Notes: generated from the sequence alone by a model not told the origin. Counted from the first letter of the stretch, positions 52,508 to 61,888 are shown. The stretch is DNA of 64,000 bases from CAYSCZ01 sp051155775 (GCA_051155775.1 DAXETV010000024.1:1-64000), one strand, 5' to 3'. Numbers and translations are program-made.

Positions 52508-53803
52508 ATGTTAACGATAATAAAAAATCCCCCCTCAGAGCAATGGAATGATCTGATGTCGAGGCCATATGCTGAAAATAATGATGTACCAGAGGTTGTA
52601 AAACGAATATTTGACCGGGTTAGAAAAGACGGAGATAAAGCATTAATAGCACTTGCAGAAAAATATGACAAAGTAAAATTGGATACCCTTTTTGTCGAAC
52701 AGAGGGAGATAGAAAATGCGCAAGGGCTAATTGACGAAGATCTTAAAAAAAGCATCTTAATTGCCAAAGAAAACATAGAAAAATTTCACGTTGCTCAGCA
52801 GGAAGGCCCTTTAATTGTAGAAACCATGCCCGGAGTAAAATGTCAAAGAAGATCTGTGGCTATTGAAAAAGTTGGTCTTTATGTGCCTGGAGGATCAGCA
52901 CCGCTTTTTTCTACCTTACTAATGCTTGGCATCCCTGCTAAAATCGCTGGATGTAAAGAGATAATAGTAGCAACACCGTCTGACCAAAAAGGTGAAATAA
53001 ATCCAGTGATACGGTATGTTGCTCATATATTAGGAATAGAAAAAATCTTAAGACTAGGTGGTGCCCAGGCTATCGCCGCCTTAGCGCTGGGCACAGAATC
53101 CTTGGACAAAGTGAACAAAATATTTGGTCCTGGAAACCAGTACGTTACAGGAGCCAAACAATTTGCCAGTCAGTCAAATGTAGCAATTGACATGCCTGCT
53201 GGGCCATCCGAAGTAGCAGTAATGGTTGATGAATCAAGCATTGCCTCCTTTGTTGCAATTGATCTTCTTTCACAGGCCGAGCACGGTGCCGATAGTCAGG
53301 TAATACTGGTTAGCAACGAACAAAATAAAGTGGATGAAATCAACCGTGAACTCATGAAAATAGTTGATGATCTACCCAGAAAATCCATAGCACTAGAAGC
53401 TTTAAAAAATAGTAAAGCTTTTGTTTTTGAAAATATGGAAAAATGTATTCAACTTATAAATGCTTATGGTCCTGAGCATCTAATTATATCCGTTCAGGAT
53501 GATGAAGCGGTTGCCGGGAAAATTATCAATGCAGGATCAGTCTTTTTAGGTAATTATACACCTGAATCCGTCGGGGATTACGCCTCAGGGACTAATCATA
53601 CGCTTCCAACCAATGGCTGGGCAAAAGCTTACAGCGGTGTGTCTTTAGATAGTTTTCTTAAAAAAATCACCTATCAAAAGTTAACTGCCGAAGGATTACT
53701 TCTTCTTGGTCCGGTAGTAGAAAAAATGGCCCAAGCAGAAAATTTAGAAGCACATAAGAGAGCCGTATCCATACGGTTGAAATACCTCAATGAAACAAAT
53801 TAA
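52508..53803 (+). CDS. hisD: histidinol dehydrogenase
   Basis: 431 residues from ATG at 52508; the frame also has a TTG at 52505. It oxidises histidinol to histidine in two NAD steps. Conserved regions include YVPGGSAPLFSTLLM, GPGNQYVTGAKQ, DMPAGPSEV, QAEHGADSQ and GPEHLII, with the zinc ligands in these. It follows hisG and overlaps hisC by 14 bp. Confidence 0.95.
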   Translation: MLTIIKNPPSEQWNDLMSRPYAENNDVPEVVKRIFDRVRKDGDKALIALAEKYDKVKLDTLFVEQREIENAQGLIDEDLKKSILIAKENIEKFHVAQQEGPLIVETMPGVKCQRRSVAIEKVGLYVPGGSAPLFSTLLMLGIPAKIAGCKEIIVATPSDQKGEINPVIRYVAHILGIEKILRLGGAQAIAALALGTESLDKVNKIFGPGNQYVTGAKQFASQSNVAIDMPAGPSEVAVMVDESSIASFVAIDLLSQAEHGADSQVILVSNEQNKVDEINRELMKIVDDLPRKSIALEALKNSKAFVFENMEKCIQLINAYGPEHLIISVQDDEAVAGKIINAGSVFLGNYTPESVGDYASGTNHTLPTNGWAKAYSGVSLDSFLKKITYQKLTAEGLLLLGPVVEKMAQAENLEAHKRAVSIRLKYLNETN

Positions 53804-54839
53804 TATTGATGAACTGGCCAGACCGCACTTAAGATCGTTGATCCCCTACTCATCTGCGCGAAGTGAATACGAAGGGCCTGCAGAAATTTTTTTAGATGCC
53901 AACGAAAATGCTTTGGGATCAGTGGTAGGAACTTATAACCGATACCCAGACCCATATCAGAAAAAAATAAAAAAGAAGTTATCTGACATTAAAAGTGTAC
54001 TCCCAAACCAAATCTTCATAGGAAACGGAAGCGATGAAGCTATAGATTTATTGATTAGGACCTTCTGCGAACCTAAAAAAGATAATATCCTAATTTTCCC
54101 TCCGACTTATGGAATGTATAAAGTGAGTGCAATGATTAACGAAGTTGGTGTAACTTCTCAACCACTGACGCCAGAGTTTGAGCTTAATACAAACGAACTG
54201 CGTAATAAGTCACTGAACGATGTTAAATTAATTTTTATATGCAGCCCAAATAACCCATCTGGCAATAGAATACCTACTGAAACCATTAAATCAATTCTTG
54301 ATAACTATAACAAAATTGTTGTCCTGGATGAGGCCTATATTGATTTTTCCAATGACGAGAGCTTAATCGCTTTGATCAGAGGATATAATAACTTGGTAAT
54401 TCTTCAAACTTTCAGTAAGGCTTGGGGATTGGCCGGACTAAGAATGGGTATGGCTTATTCTAATTCAGAAATAATAAACTTACTTAATAAGATAAAACCA
54501 CCATATAATTTAAACGAACCCGCACAAAAGATCATACTCGAAGCGTTGAATCAGAAAGATCGGAAAGAAGATATGGTCAAAGAAATACACCAGGAGCGAA
54601 CACGGCTGTTGCAAGCATTACAAGCATTAAATATCACGCAAAAAGTCTACCCCAGTGATGCCAATTTTTTATTAGTGAAATTCAATAATGCCAAGAAAAT
54701 TTTTAACTATTTAATAAATCAATCTATAATCGTAAGAGACAGATCTAATGTAATATTATGCGAGAATTGCCTGAGGATAACTGTCGGGACTAACTACGAG
54801 AATAATAAATTGATAAAGGCTTTAAAAAGATTTCATTAA
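53790..54839 (+). CDS. hisC: histidinol-phosphate aminotransferase
   Basis: 349 residues, class I/II PLP aminotransferase. The PLP Lys is in TFSKAWGLAGLRMG; LDANENALG, SPNNPSGN and VLDEAYIDFS mark the HisC subgroup. It converts imidazole acetol phosphate to histidinol phosphate. It overlaps hisD by 14 bp and hisB by 1 bp. Confidence 0.93.
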   Translation: MKQINIDELARPHLRSLIPYSSARSEYEGPAEIFLDANENALGSVVGTYNRYPDPYQKKIKKKLSDIKSVLPNQIFIGNGSDEAIDLLIRTFCEPKKDNILIFPPTYGMYKVSAMINEVGVTSQPLTPEFELNTNELRNKSLNDVKLIFICSPNNPSGNRIPTETIKSILDNYNKIVVLDEAYIDFSNDESLIALIRGYNNLVILQTFSKAWGLAGLRMGMAYSNSEIINLLNKIKPPYNLNEPAQKIILEALNQKDRKEDMVKEIHQERTRLLQALQALNITQKVYPSDANFLLVKFNNAKKIFNYLINQSIIVRDRSNVILCENCLRITVGTNYENNKLIKALKRFH

Positions 54840-55936
54840 TGAAGAAGATTTTATTCTTAGATAGAGACGGCACCATAGTCTCAGAAACTGACGATGAAAA
54901 GGTTGACAGTGTTGATAAGCTTACTTTCCTTCCTCATGCTATTCATTTCCTCCGAAAGATTTCAACTGAGCTGGATTATGAATTGGTGATGGTTTCAAAT
55001 CAGGATGGGCTTGGAACACCAGATTTACCTAATGAAGATTTTTGGCCTGTACACAATTTCATTATCAAAACCCTTAAAAATGAGGGTATCAATTTTTTGA
55101 ATATTCATATCGATGAGCATTATGAGAAAGATAACCACCCCAACAGAAAGCCGGGTGTTGGCATGCTGTCAGAATATTTAAATAATCCTTTATATGATAT
55201 AAAAAATTCATACGTGATTGGTGATCGGATAACCGATGTATTGCTAGCCAAAAACCTTGGCTGCAAAGCCATTCACATTTCCAAAAAAACTGAGACTGAT
55301 GCTGAATTAACCGCAAATAACTGGGAAAGGATCTATAATTATTTAATCATTCCATACAGAAAAGCTGAGGTCCGCAGGCAAACAACCGAAACAAGCATCT
55401 ACCTTAGTCTTCTTGTCGATGGAGCAGGAAAATCAGAAATAGATACAGGGCTGGGATTCTTTGATCATATGCTTGAACAACTGGCTAAACATTCTGGCTG
55501 TGATATCGAAATCGAAGTTGATGGAGACCTTCATGTAGATGAACATCATACCGTCGAGGACACCGCCCTGGCACTTGGTGAAGCTTTTAATAAAGCCCTG
55601 GGAAACAAAAGAGGCATCAACAGGTATGGTTTTTTACTCCCCATGGATGATGCTATAGCACAAGTAGCTATTGATTTTAGTGGAAGACCTTGGCTAGTGT
55701 GGGATGTTAGTTTCAACAGGGAAAAAATTGGGGATGTACCAACAGAAATGTTCCATCATTTTTTTAAGTCGTTTTCTGATACCGCACGCTGCAACATGAA
55801 TATCAAAGCGGAAGGTGAAAATGAACATCATAAGATTGAAGCCATTTTTAAGGCCGTAGCCAAGAGTGTGAAAATGGCAGTAAAAAAAGATCTCCGGGAA
55901 CTTGAATATCTTCCCACCACAAAAGGCATTTTATAA
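54839..55936 (+). CDS. hisB: bifunctional histidinol phosphatase / IGP dehydratase
   Basis: 365 residues. The HAD phosphatase half (1-165) has FLDRDGTIVSE and VSNQDGLG. The IGPD half (about 170-365) has GLGFFDHMLEQ, DEHHTVED and HHFFKSFSD, whose His/Glu residues bind Mn. The fusion performs steps 6 and 8. It is the last gene of the block; a 172-bp gap to the next start codon follows. Confidence 0.95.
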   Translation: MKKILFLDRDGTIVSETDDEKVDSVDKLTFLPHAIHFLRKISTELDYELVMVSNQDGLGTPDLPNEDFWPVHNFIIKTLKNEGINFLNIHIDEHYEKDNHPNRKPGVGMLSEYLNNPLYDIKNSYVIGDRITDVLLAKNLGCKAIHISKKTETDAELTANNWERIYNYLIIPYRKAEVRRQTTETSIYLSLLVDGAGKSEIDTGLGFFDHMLEQLAKHSGCDIEIEVDGDLHVDEHHTVEDTALALGEAFNKALGNKRGINRYGFLLPMDDAIAQVAIDFSGRPWLVWDVSFNREKIGDVPTEMFHHFFKSFSDTARCNMNIKAEGENEHHKIEAIFKAVAKSVKMAVKKDLRELEYLPTTKGIL

Positions 55937-56108
55937 ATAATAAACTTACTGCCTGTATTGTATTTTGATGATGGCAAAATACTAACCAAAAAAATCAAGT
56001 TACATCCTCATATATAAAGAAAAATTGATCTATTCTCGGAATAAATTATATTTTATTGCTATGTAAAAGAAGTGTGATTATATTTATTTGGTTAACTTTT
56101 TTATAGTC

Positions 56109-56540
56109 ATGGGATTATTCAACAAAAGACCGAAAAACATTCCTTTAGTAGAGAGCCATATAAAGAATTTATTGGAAGTAGCCCTCTCAGATGGTCATTT
56201 TGATAGCGAAGAATACAAATTACTCGTCAAAATTGGGAAGCGGCACAAAGCAGGAAAAAAAATGATCGAGGATATTAAAAAGAGAATGAATAACATTGAC
56301 TTTGTTAAACCGGATACCGATTCAGAACGTTTCGATCAGATGTTTGACCTGGTCACCATGATGATGGCTGATGGGGAAATAGACGATAAAGAAATCTACG
56401 TATGCAATAAATATGCATCACGCCTGGGATTTGATACAAGAATCGTTGATGAGCTGGTAAGGTCAATAAGCTCAAATGTAGAACTGGGCCATTCTCTGGA
56501 AGAGACCAAGTTCAGGATTCAGTATCTGTTAAAAAATTAA
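56109..56540 (+). CDS. TerB-like helical protein
   Basis: 143 residues from ATG at 56109 (the frame could begin at a TTG at 56088). The helical bundle with acidic repeats SDGHFDSEEY and ADGEIDDKEI resembles TerB/DjlA N-terminal domains, which bind metal. There is no signal peptide. The cellular role is unknown. It converges with the next gene with a 4-bp overlap. Confidence 0.75.
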   Translation: MGLFNKRPKNIPLVESHIKNLLEVALSDGHFDSEEYKLLVKIGKRHKAGKKMIEDIKKRMNNIDFVKPDTDSERFDQMFDLVTMMMADGEIDDKEIYVCNKYASRLGFDTRIVDELVRSISSNVELGHSLEETKFRIQYLLKN

Positions 56541-56989
56541 AACCTAAAAAGCCTGGCTGCTTCATTGAAAGGAATTCTTGTTAGCATCAGAAATAATGCT
56601 AATCCATAAAAAATACTCTGAAACCTGAATTTAACCACATCATCACCAGATTTCTTTGATATAGATCGACCAATCTGCGCTAACAAAACCGCAATGATCA
56701 TAACGGTAATATGCTCTACAGCCCAGTACCTGATCGCAGAATTTTTCATGGCCATAGAAAAATCATTAAATGCCTGAGTTGTGATCGGACTTAGGAAAAA
56801 ATATAGAATTAGCCCAATAACAAGTTGCGCATGCATGGAACCAACAAATGAAACAGATAAAATATTATCAGTCTTGCTGAAGGCATTACCATTATAAAGA
56901 CCGGCAATTGATTTAATAACACTCACCAGCGCCAGTATCAGCACAATCCATCGAAGCCAGCTATGAAGAAATAGAAAAATGTCGTACAT
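56537..56989 (-). CDS. small four-helix integral membrane protein (cytochrome b-like)
   Basis: 150 residues with four hydrophobic helices. His residues in LHSWLRW, SMHAQLVIG and VEHITVM sit inside helices at positions fit for haem b ligation. Homologues in Bacteroidota are often named cytochrome B, without experimental proof known to me. It overlaps the TerB-like gene by 4 bp. No oxidoreductase partner is near. Confidence 0.6.
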   Translation of the reverse strand: MYDIFLFLHSWLRWIVLILALVSVIKSIAGLYNGNAFSKTDNILSVSFVGSMHAQLVIGLILYFFLSPITTQAFNDFSMAMKNSAIRYWAVEHITVMIIAVLLAQIGRSISKKSGDDVVKFRFQSIFYGLALFLMLTRIPFNEAARLFRF

Positions 56990-57079
56990 GTTTTTTTTGC
57001 CAAATATACATTAACAATAATTTCATCATTAAGACAATAGGTTTAATTGTCTTGTTATAAACTATTTTTTGTGAAGTGA

Positions 57080-57319
57080 TTATTTGTTTTGGCAATCCTC
57101 TAATTCTTTAGAAATTCTTTCTGCTTGATTCTTATATTGTAAGGCATCTGCTTCGTTTTCTTTCGCTTTATCGACAAGTCGCTCTGATTGAATCCTCACT
57201 TCTTCTATTTTAGTATTTAATTCCTCCACTTCCTGTTTCAGGTCATCGGTATACCATATGTAATATATAATTGCGATTAGTTGAATTATTATAATAAAAA
57301 TCAGCCATCGTTTTCTCAT
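57080..57319 (-). CDS. small membrane-anchored coiled-coil protein
   Basis: 79 residues. A membrane helix (about 4-23, LIFIIIIQLIAIIYYIWY) is followed by a Glu/Lys-rich coiled coil (about 26-77). The family is not recognised. Its nearest neighbours are on the same strand but spaced, so no operon is inferred. Confidence 0.6.
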   Translation of the reverse strand: MRKRWLIFIIIIQLIAIIYYIWYTDDLKQEVEELNTKIEEVRIQSERLVDKAKENEADALQYKNQAERISKELEDCQNK

Positions 57320-57511
57320 AGTATAAAGACATTTAAAAAGTTTACATCTGTAAAAAATTGATTGTTAACTATTTAATAAATATAATCAATTCAAATCGCC
57401 GATCAATATTTAAACCTGTATTTATCTACTATAGTATTTAACCACTTATCTTATAAAAAAAATATGCAATAATCTTAATAATCAATTCTTAAGATCATTG
57501 CATTGATACCA

Positions 57512-58618
57512 TCATAATTGCTTCTTCAACTTTCCTTCATTCAAAATGTCGTATTGAATTCTAATAGACTCCTCATGAACCAGGTCAAGTAATTTGTTGA
57601 TAAAGTTTTCACTCAATCCCATGGAAATACCTGTGTTTATTCGATCTTTTATAATATCATTCCACCTGCTTACCTGCAATACAGTGACCTCATTTTCTTT
57701 TTTGTATTTCCCAATTTCAGAAGCAATCTTCATCCTGTTGGCAAACTGATGGATTAGGTCTTCATCAATGGTATCAATTTGTGACCTTAATTCATCCAAC
57801 TTATTATTGAAAACAGGGTCTTGTGTTTCAGGCCTTCTAAAAACCAGTGACCTAAGCACCTCGTCCAGTGCAGAGGGTTTTAGCTGTTGATTCACATCAG
57901 ACAGTGCTATCTTGGGATTCATATGGCTCTCTATCATCAACCCATCCATATTCAGGTCTATTGCTTTCTGGGAAATTAATGGGATAATTTCCCTATCACC
58001 AGCGATATGGCTGGGGTCACATATAATTTCAATGGAGGGAACCAATGTTTTTAACTTGATAGGATAATGCCATAAAGGGGCGTTTCTAAATGGCGTAGGT
58101 TCTGTAGAGGCAAATCCGCGGTGGATAGCTGCCAGCTTGGTAATACCAGCTTTGTTAATCCTTTCCAAAGCCCCTATCCACAATGCCAGGTCGGGATTAA
58201 TTGGGTTTTTTACCATCACCGGAATGTCCACGCCTTTAAGCGCATCCGCTACTTCCTGCACTGAAAAAGGATTTACAGTGGTTCGTGCACCTATCCACAG
58301 AACATCAATTCCCTGGTTCAACGCTTGCTCCACGTGCCTGGCATTGGCAACTTCGGTGGTAACCTTTAATCCGGTTCTTTTTCCGGCTTGTACCAACCAT
58401 TTCAACCCCTCTTCACCAATTCCTTCAAATGCGTTTGGCCTGGTTCTGGGTTTCCATATGCCTGCCCTAAGCATATTGACCCTTCCTGATTTACTTATTT
58501 GTTCACAGCTTTGCATTACCTGTTCTTCACTCTCGGCACTACAAGGTCCTGCTATTATTAAATGGCCTTCAATACCAAGAAACTGTAATACGGATTCTAG
58601 TTTTAATTCAGCTTTCAT
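57512..58618 (-). CDS. bifunctional DAHP synthase / chorismate mutase type II
   Basis: 368 residues. The N-terminal barrel (about 1-260) shows IAGPCSAESEEQV, LRAGIWKPRTRPNAFEG and CDPSHIAGD of type I DAHP synthases. The C-terminal AroQ helix bundle (about 275-360) contains LDELRSQIDTIDEDL, ASEIGKYKK and QVSRWNDII. It joins the first shikimate step to chorismate-to-prephenate conversion and may be feedback-controlled through the mutase. It is the third gene of the attenuated aromatic operon. A different DAHP synthase is in the trp operon. Confidence 0.92.
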   Translation of the reverse strand: MKAELKLESVLQFLGIEGHLIIAGPCSAESEEQVMQSCEQISKSGRVNMLRAGIWKPRTRPNAFEGIGEEGLKWLVQAGKRTGLKVTTEVANARHVEQALNQGIDVLWIGARTTVNPFSVQEVADALKGVDIPVMVKNPINPDLALWIGALERINKAGITKLAAIHRGFASTEPTPFRNAPLWHYPIKLKTLVPSIEIICDPSHIAGDREIIPLISQKAIDLNMDGLMIESHMNPKIALSDVNQQLKPSALDEVLRSLVFRRPETQDPVFNNKLDELRSQIDTIDEDLIHQFANRMKIASEIGKYKKENEVTVLQVSRWNDIIKDRINTGISMGLSENFINKLLDLVHEESIRIQYDILNEGKLKKQL

Positions 58619-58646
58619 GATTTAATTAGATTCAGTGTATTGGTTA

Positions 58647-59513
58647 TTAATTTGTTAATATAAAATTTCCTTCAAGTATTCGTCTAATATCATTGGCATG
58701 CTCCATTTGTTGCTTCAACGAAGCATTATCTTCCTTTTCGATATGTTCTTTGAAAACCTGCAACTGATGCATATACTCGTCAAGCACCTTTAATAGCGGT
58801 TTTTTATTCTCCAAAAATATAGGCACCCACATGCTGGGAGCACTTTTTGCCAAACGTGCGGTGGAGTCAAAACCACTCCCAGAAAATTGAAATATTCTTT
58901 TCTCATCCTTCTCAGCTGTCAGAACAGCTAATGCCAATGAAAATGAAGTCAGATGTGATAAATGGGAAATATAAGCCAGATGTATATCGTGGTCTTCCGC
59001 TTCCATGTTAATGACATGCATTCCGAGTGCATTGTACATCGCTTCAACTACCTGTATAGCCTGATTACCGGATCGAGACCGTTCACAAATAATGCTTGTT
59101 TTACCTGAAAACAAGTAATCCAAGGCCGCTTTTGGACCGGAGTTTTCGGTTCCGGCAATCGGATGGCCTGCAACATACTGCTTCCTCCTGGGGTGTTTTC
59201 TTACAGAATTACAAATATTACTCTTGGTGGAACCAACATCGGTGACCACTTTTTCTCCATCTTCAATGTTATCCAGAATACTATTCAACACTTCACCTGT
59301 TACATCAACCGGGGTTGATAAAATGATAAGATCTGCTCTTTTTACTGCTGTTTGCAGGGGCAATGTCTCTTCCACCAATCCTAATTTAACAGCCTGACCG
59401 CAGTGATTACTATTATTATCCACCCCAAAAATCCTGGATGCAAAGCCATTTTTCTTCAAGCTTATGGCCATCGATCCGCCTATCAACCCCAATCCTACTA
59501 TGGATACAATCAT
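58647..59513 (-). CDS. tyrA: prephenate dehydrogenase
   Basis: 288 residues. NAD motif IVGLGLIGGSMAISL, then STPVDVT, TDVGSTK, HPIAGTENSGP and the catalytic His in YISHLSHL. It makes 4-hydroxyphenylpyruvate from prephenate for tyrosine. It overlaps the aminotransferase gene by 4 bp and precedes the DAHP synthase/mutase gene by 28 bp. No ACT domain is attached. Confidence 0.93.
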   Translation of the reverse strand: MIVSIVGLGLIGGSMAISLKKNGFASRIFGVDNNSNHCGQAVKLGLVEETLPLQTAVKRADLIILSTPVDVTGEVLNSILDNIEDGEKVVTDVGSTKSNICNSVRKHPRRKQYVAGHPIAGTENSGPKAALDYLFSGKTSIICERSRSGNQAIQVVEAMYNALGMHVINMEAEDHDIHLAYISHLSHLTSFSLALAVLTAEKDEKRIFQFSGSGFDSTARLAKSAPSMWVPIFLENKKPLLKVLDEYMHQLQVFKEHIEKEDNASLKQQMEHANDIRRILEGNFILTN

Positions 59514-60658
59514 ATCTTAATTGATTTTGTGCGGTTAAGTGCTTCGTTGATTTTTGATTCATCAACACACAGTGATACCCTGATGTATCTTTCGCCATTC
59601 TTACCAAATATTATTCCGGGCGGGATGAATAAATCCATTTCATTCAGCAGATAGTCTGAGTATTGACTGGAATTACCAAAGTCAGAAGGGATTTTCGCCC
59701 AAATAAACATCCCTTGTTGATGGTCAGAATATGAACAACCTAATTGATTAAGTATCCGGAGGGCTAATGTTTTTCTTTGGCTATACTCTTTATTTTGTAA
59801 ATCGTGCCATTCACGACTTGTTTCCAGTGCTTTAACCGCTCCGAGCTGTATACCTTTAAACATACCTGAGTCTACATTGCTTTTCACTTTTATTACCGCA
59901 TTGATTACTTCTTTTCGACCACTCAGCCAGCCAACCCTCCACCCGGCCATATGATGGGATTTACTCAAAGAATTTAACTCTACCATCACCTCAAAGGCAT
60001 TGTCATGAACTAAAATGCTGGATGGGTTTTCATTGAGAATAAAGCTGTAAGGATTATCATTAATGATCAGGAAATTATGTTTACGTGCAAATTGAATAAG
60101 GTTATCAATAATTTGTATGTCCAGCGAAGATCCCGTTGGCATATGTGGTGTATTCAGCCACATAATCTTCACATCCCTGAAGTCAATCTCCTTTAAGTCA
60201 GGATTCCAGTTATTCTCGGGTTTCAAATCATAACTTATTACCTGAGCACCTAATAATTGAGCAACTGAGCCATAGGCCAGATATCCGGGATCTGGTACTA
60301 GGACTTTATCGCCGGGATTAAGAAAAGCCATTGACAAATGAAATATGCCTTCTTTAGATCCAATTAGTGGAAGAATATTCTGATCGGCATCAAGATGAAT
60401 ATTGTAGTTTTTTTTCATCCAGTCTTTGATTGCAGCCCTTAGCTCAGGAATACCCTTGTAAGGCTGGTAGCCATGTATTTGATCGTTTAATCCATTCTGA
60501 ACTTCAGCAATTACATCTGCCGGAGGTTGTAGATCAGGATTCCCTATTCCAAGGTTAATTATTGGATGACCTTTACTTATTCGTTGTCTTATTTCTTCCA
60601 ATTTTCTGGAGAAGTAATACTCCTGAACATCCTTTAATCTTTTTGCTACTTCAATCAT
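59510..60658 (-). CDS. class I/II aminotransferase of the aromatic operon
   Basis: 382 residues, fold I PLP enzyme. The PLP Lys lies in SLSKSHHMAGWRVG; NLGIGNPDL, NTPHMPTGSS and INDNPYSFI support the alanine/aspartate-like subgroup. Its position before tyrA and chorismate mutase suggests it transaminates prephenate or arylpyruvates to tyrosine and phenylalanine. It is the first structural gene after the attenuator, 15 bp past the terminator T run. Confidence 0.85.
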   Translation of the reverse strand: MIEVAKRLKDVQEYYFSRKLEEIRQRISKGHPIINLGIGNPDLQPPADVIAEVQNGLNDQIHGYQPYKGIPELRAAIKDWMKKNYNIHLDADQNILPLIGSKEGIFHLSMAFLNPGDKVLVPDPGYLAYGSVAQLLGAQVISYDLKPENNWNPDLKEIDFRDVKIMWLNTPHMPTGSSLDIQIIDNLIQFARKHNFLIINDNPYSFILNENPSSILVHDNAFEVMVELNSLSKSHHMAGWRVGWLSGRKEVINAVIKVKSNVDSGMFKGIQLGAVKALETSREWHDLQNKEYSQRKTLALRILNQLGCSYSDHQQGMFIWAKIPSDFGNSSQYSDYLLNEMDLFIPPGIIFGKNGERYIRVSLCVDESKINEALNRTKSIKI

Positions 60659-60672
60659 ACATCTATAAACAT

Positions 60673-60706
60673 AAAAAAAGCCCGGCTCTTGCTTTGGAAC
60701 CGGGCT
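60673..60706 (-). terminator. terminator of the Tyr/Phe attenuator
   Basis: Read leftward, AGCCCGGTTC and GAGCCGGGCT form a 10-bp stem (one G-T pair) with an 8-nt loop, followed by seven T residues. It lies between the leader peptide and the aminotransferase gene. Confidence 0.9.
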
Positions 60707-60745
60707 CTGTATCTTAAATCATACTTACCACTACCTTTCCAAAGC
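60691..60745 (-). promoter_or_regulatory. antiterminator pairing of the Tyr/Phe attenuator
   Basis: GCTTTGGAA (60745-60737), inside leader-peptide codons 20-22, is exactly complementary over 9 nt to TTCCAAAGC (60699-60691) in the terminator stem top and loop. A ribosome paused at the Tyr/Phe codons leaves it free, so the terminator is blocked; a ribosome at the stop codon covers it. Confidence 0.75.
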
Positions 60746-60802
60746 TCTATTTGAGCCTATAAAATAAAAGAAGTAGTAATATGATGTAAATCTTAAATTC
60801 AT
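60731..60802 (-). CDS. Tyr/Phe leader peptide
   Basis: 23-residue peptide beginning MNLRFTS and containing YYYFFYF at residues 8-14, then IGSNRALER. Seven aromatic codons in a row are a strong sign of ribosome-mediated attenuation by Tyr and Phe tRNA charging. The stop codon (60731-60733) is followed after 24 nt by the terminator. The ATG lies 5 nt after the -7 promoter element. Confidence 0.9.
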   Translation of the reverse strand: MNLRFTSYYYFFYFIGSNRALER

Positions 60803-60807
60803 GATGC

Positions 60808-60837
60808 CAAAAGTATATCGAAATTTTAAATATCAAA
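60808..60837 (-). promoter_or_regulatory. promoter of the Tyr/Phe attenuated operon
   Basis: Read leftward: -33 element TTTG (60837-60834), 18-nt spacer, perfect -7 element TACTTTTG (60815-60808). This is the best promoter match in the window. Transcription should begin at about the leader-peptide ATG. Confidence 0.8.
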
Positions 60838-60961
60838 ATATTATTCCAACAAAATTAGTTCGACAAAATCAACATCATTTCAAATTGGATAATCTTAAAC
60901 GTATGGTTTATTTATAAGACTTAATTAATTATATTAGGTTAACTTTTTAAACTGTATCAAC

Positions 60962-61888
60962 ATGCCATCGATTCATGTAGAAAAATCAATTGGCATAAAT
61001 GCCACAAAAGAAAAAATATTCACTACGCTAAATAATTTTAACCACTGGCAAGCCTGGTCTCCGTGGTTGATTATGGAGCCAGAAGCGAAAGTTGATGTTA
61101 GTAAGGATAATAAGTTTTATTCCTGGGAAGGTAATAGAATAGGCTCCGGTGAAATGAAGATCATTGAAGAAGAACCAAACGAAGTCATAAAGTATGATTT
61201 AACCTTTTTTAAGCCCTGGAAATCTAAAGCCTACGTTCAATTTGGCTTTGAAATATCTGATGATGGTACGAAAGTCACCTGGTTAATGGATAGTTCACTC
61301 CCATTCTACATGTTTTGGATAAAAAATATGATCACGGCTTTTGTTGGAATGGATTATGAACGTGGTTTATATATGTTAAAAGATTATGCAGAATCAAACA
61401 AAGTTCCTTCAAAAATTGAATTCACCGGAAATGAAAAATATCCTGGGTATCAATTTGTTGGAATAAGAACCGAGTGCGGTATTGAGGATATAGGACCGAA
61501 GATGAAAGAAGACTTTAGCACTATTATGAAGTGGGCTGATAATCACAGCATAAAATTGGCAGCTGAACCATTTTCGATTTATCACAAATGGGATATAGTG
61601 AAAAAAAAGGTAGCCTATACATCCGGCATACCTGTCAATGAGGTGCCCGGCAGTTTACCCGGTGGAATGCAATCAGGAGCAATACCAGCCACACCGGTCT
61701 ATACCATCACTCATACCGGCCCCTACAGACACCTTGGTAATGCATGGAGCACAGGATATAACATGAAACAGCATAAGGAATTTAAAATCAATAAGAAAAT
61801 GGATGCCTTTGAAACATACATTAATGGCCCTCAGGACACTCCCGAAAATGATCTGATAACAAAAGTTCACTTTCCTGTCAAATCGTAA
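60962..61888 (+). CDS. SRPBCC domain fused to GyrI-like effector-binding domain
   Basis: 308 residues. The N-terminal SRPBCC/polyketide-cyclase-like half (about 1-145) has INATKEKIFTTLNNFNHWQAWSPW. The C-terminal half (about 155-305) resembles the GyrI/AraC effector-binding fold. Such pairings bind small ligands; the ligand is unknown. It is divergent from the aromatic operon, sharing its 303-bp upstream region, and overlaps the sulfotransferase gene by 22 bp. Confidence 0.8.
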   Translation: MPSIHVEKSIGINATKEKIFTTLNNFNHWQAWSPWLIMEPEAKVDVSKDNKFYSWEGNRIGSGEMKIIEEEPNEVIKYDLTFFKPWKSKAYVQFGFEISDDGTKVTWLMDSSLPFYMFWIKNMITAFVGMDYERGLYMLKDYAESNKVPSKIEFTGNEKYPGYQFVGIRTECGIEDIGPKMKEDFSTIMKWADNHSIKLAAEPFSIYHKWDIVKKKVAYTSGIPVNEVPGSLPGGMQSGAIPATPVYTITHTGPYRHLGNAWSTGYNMKQHKEFKINKKMDAFETYINGPQDTPENDLITKVHFPVKS

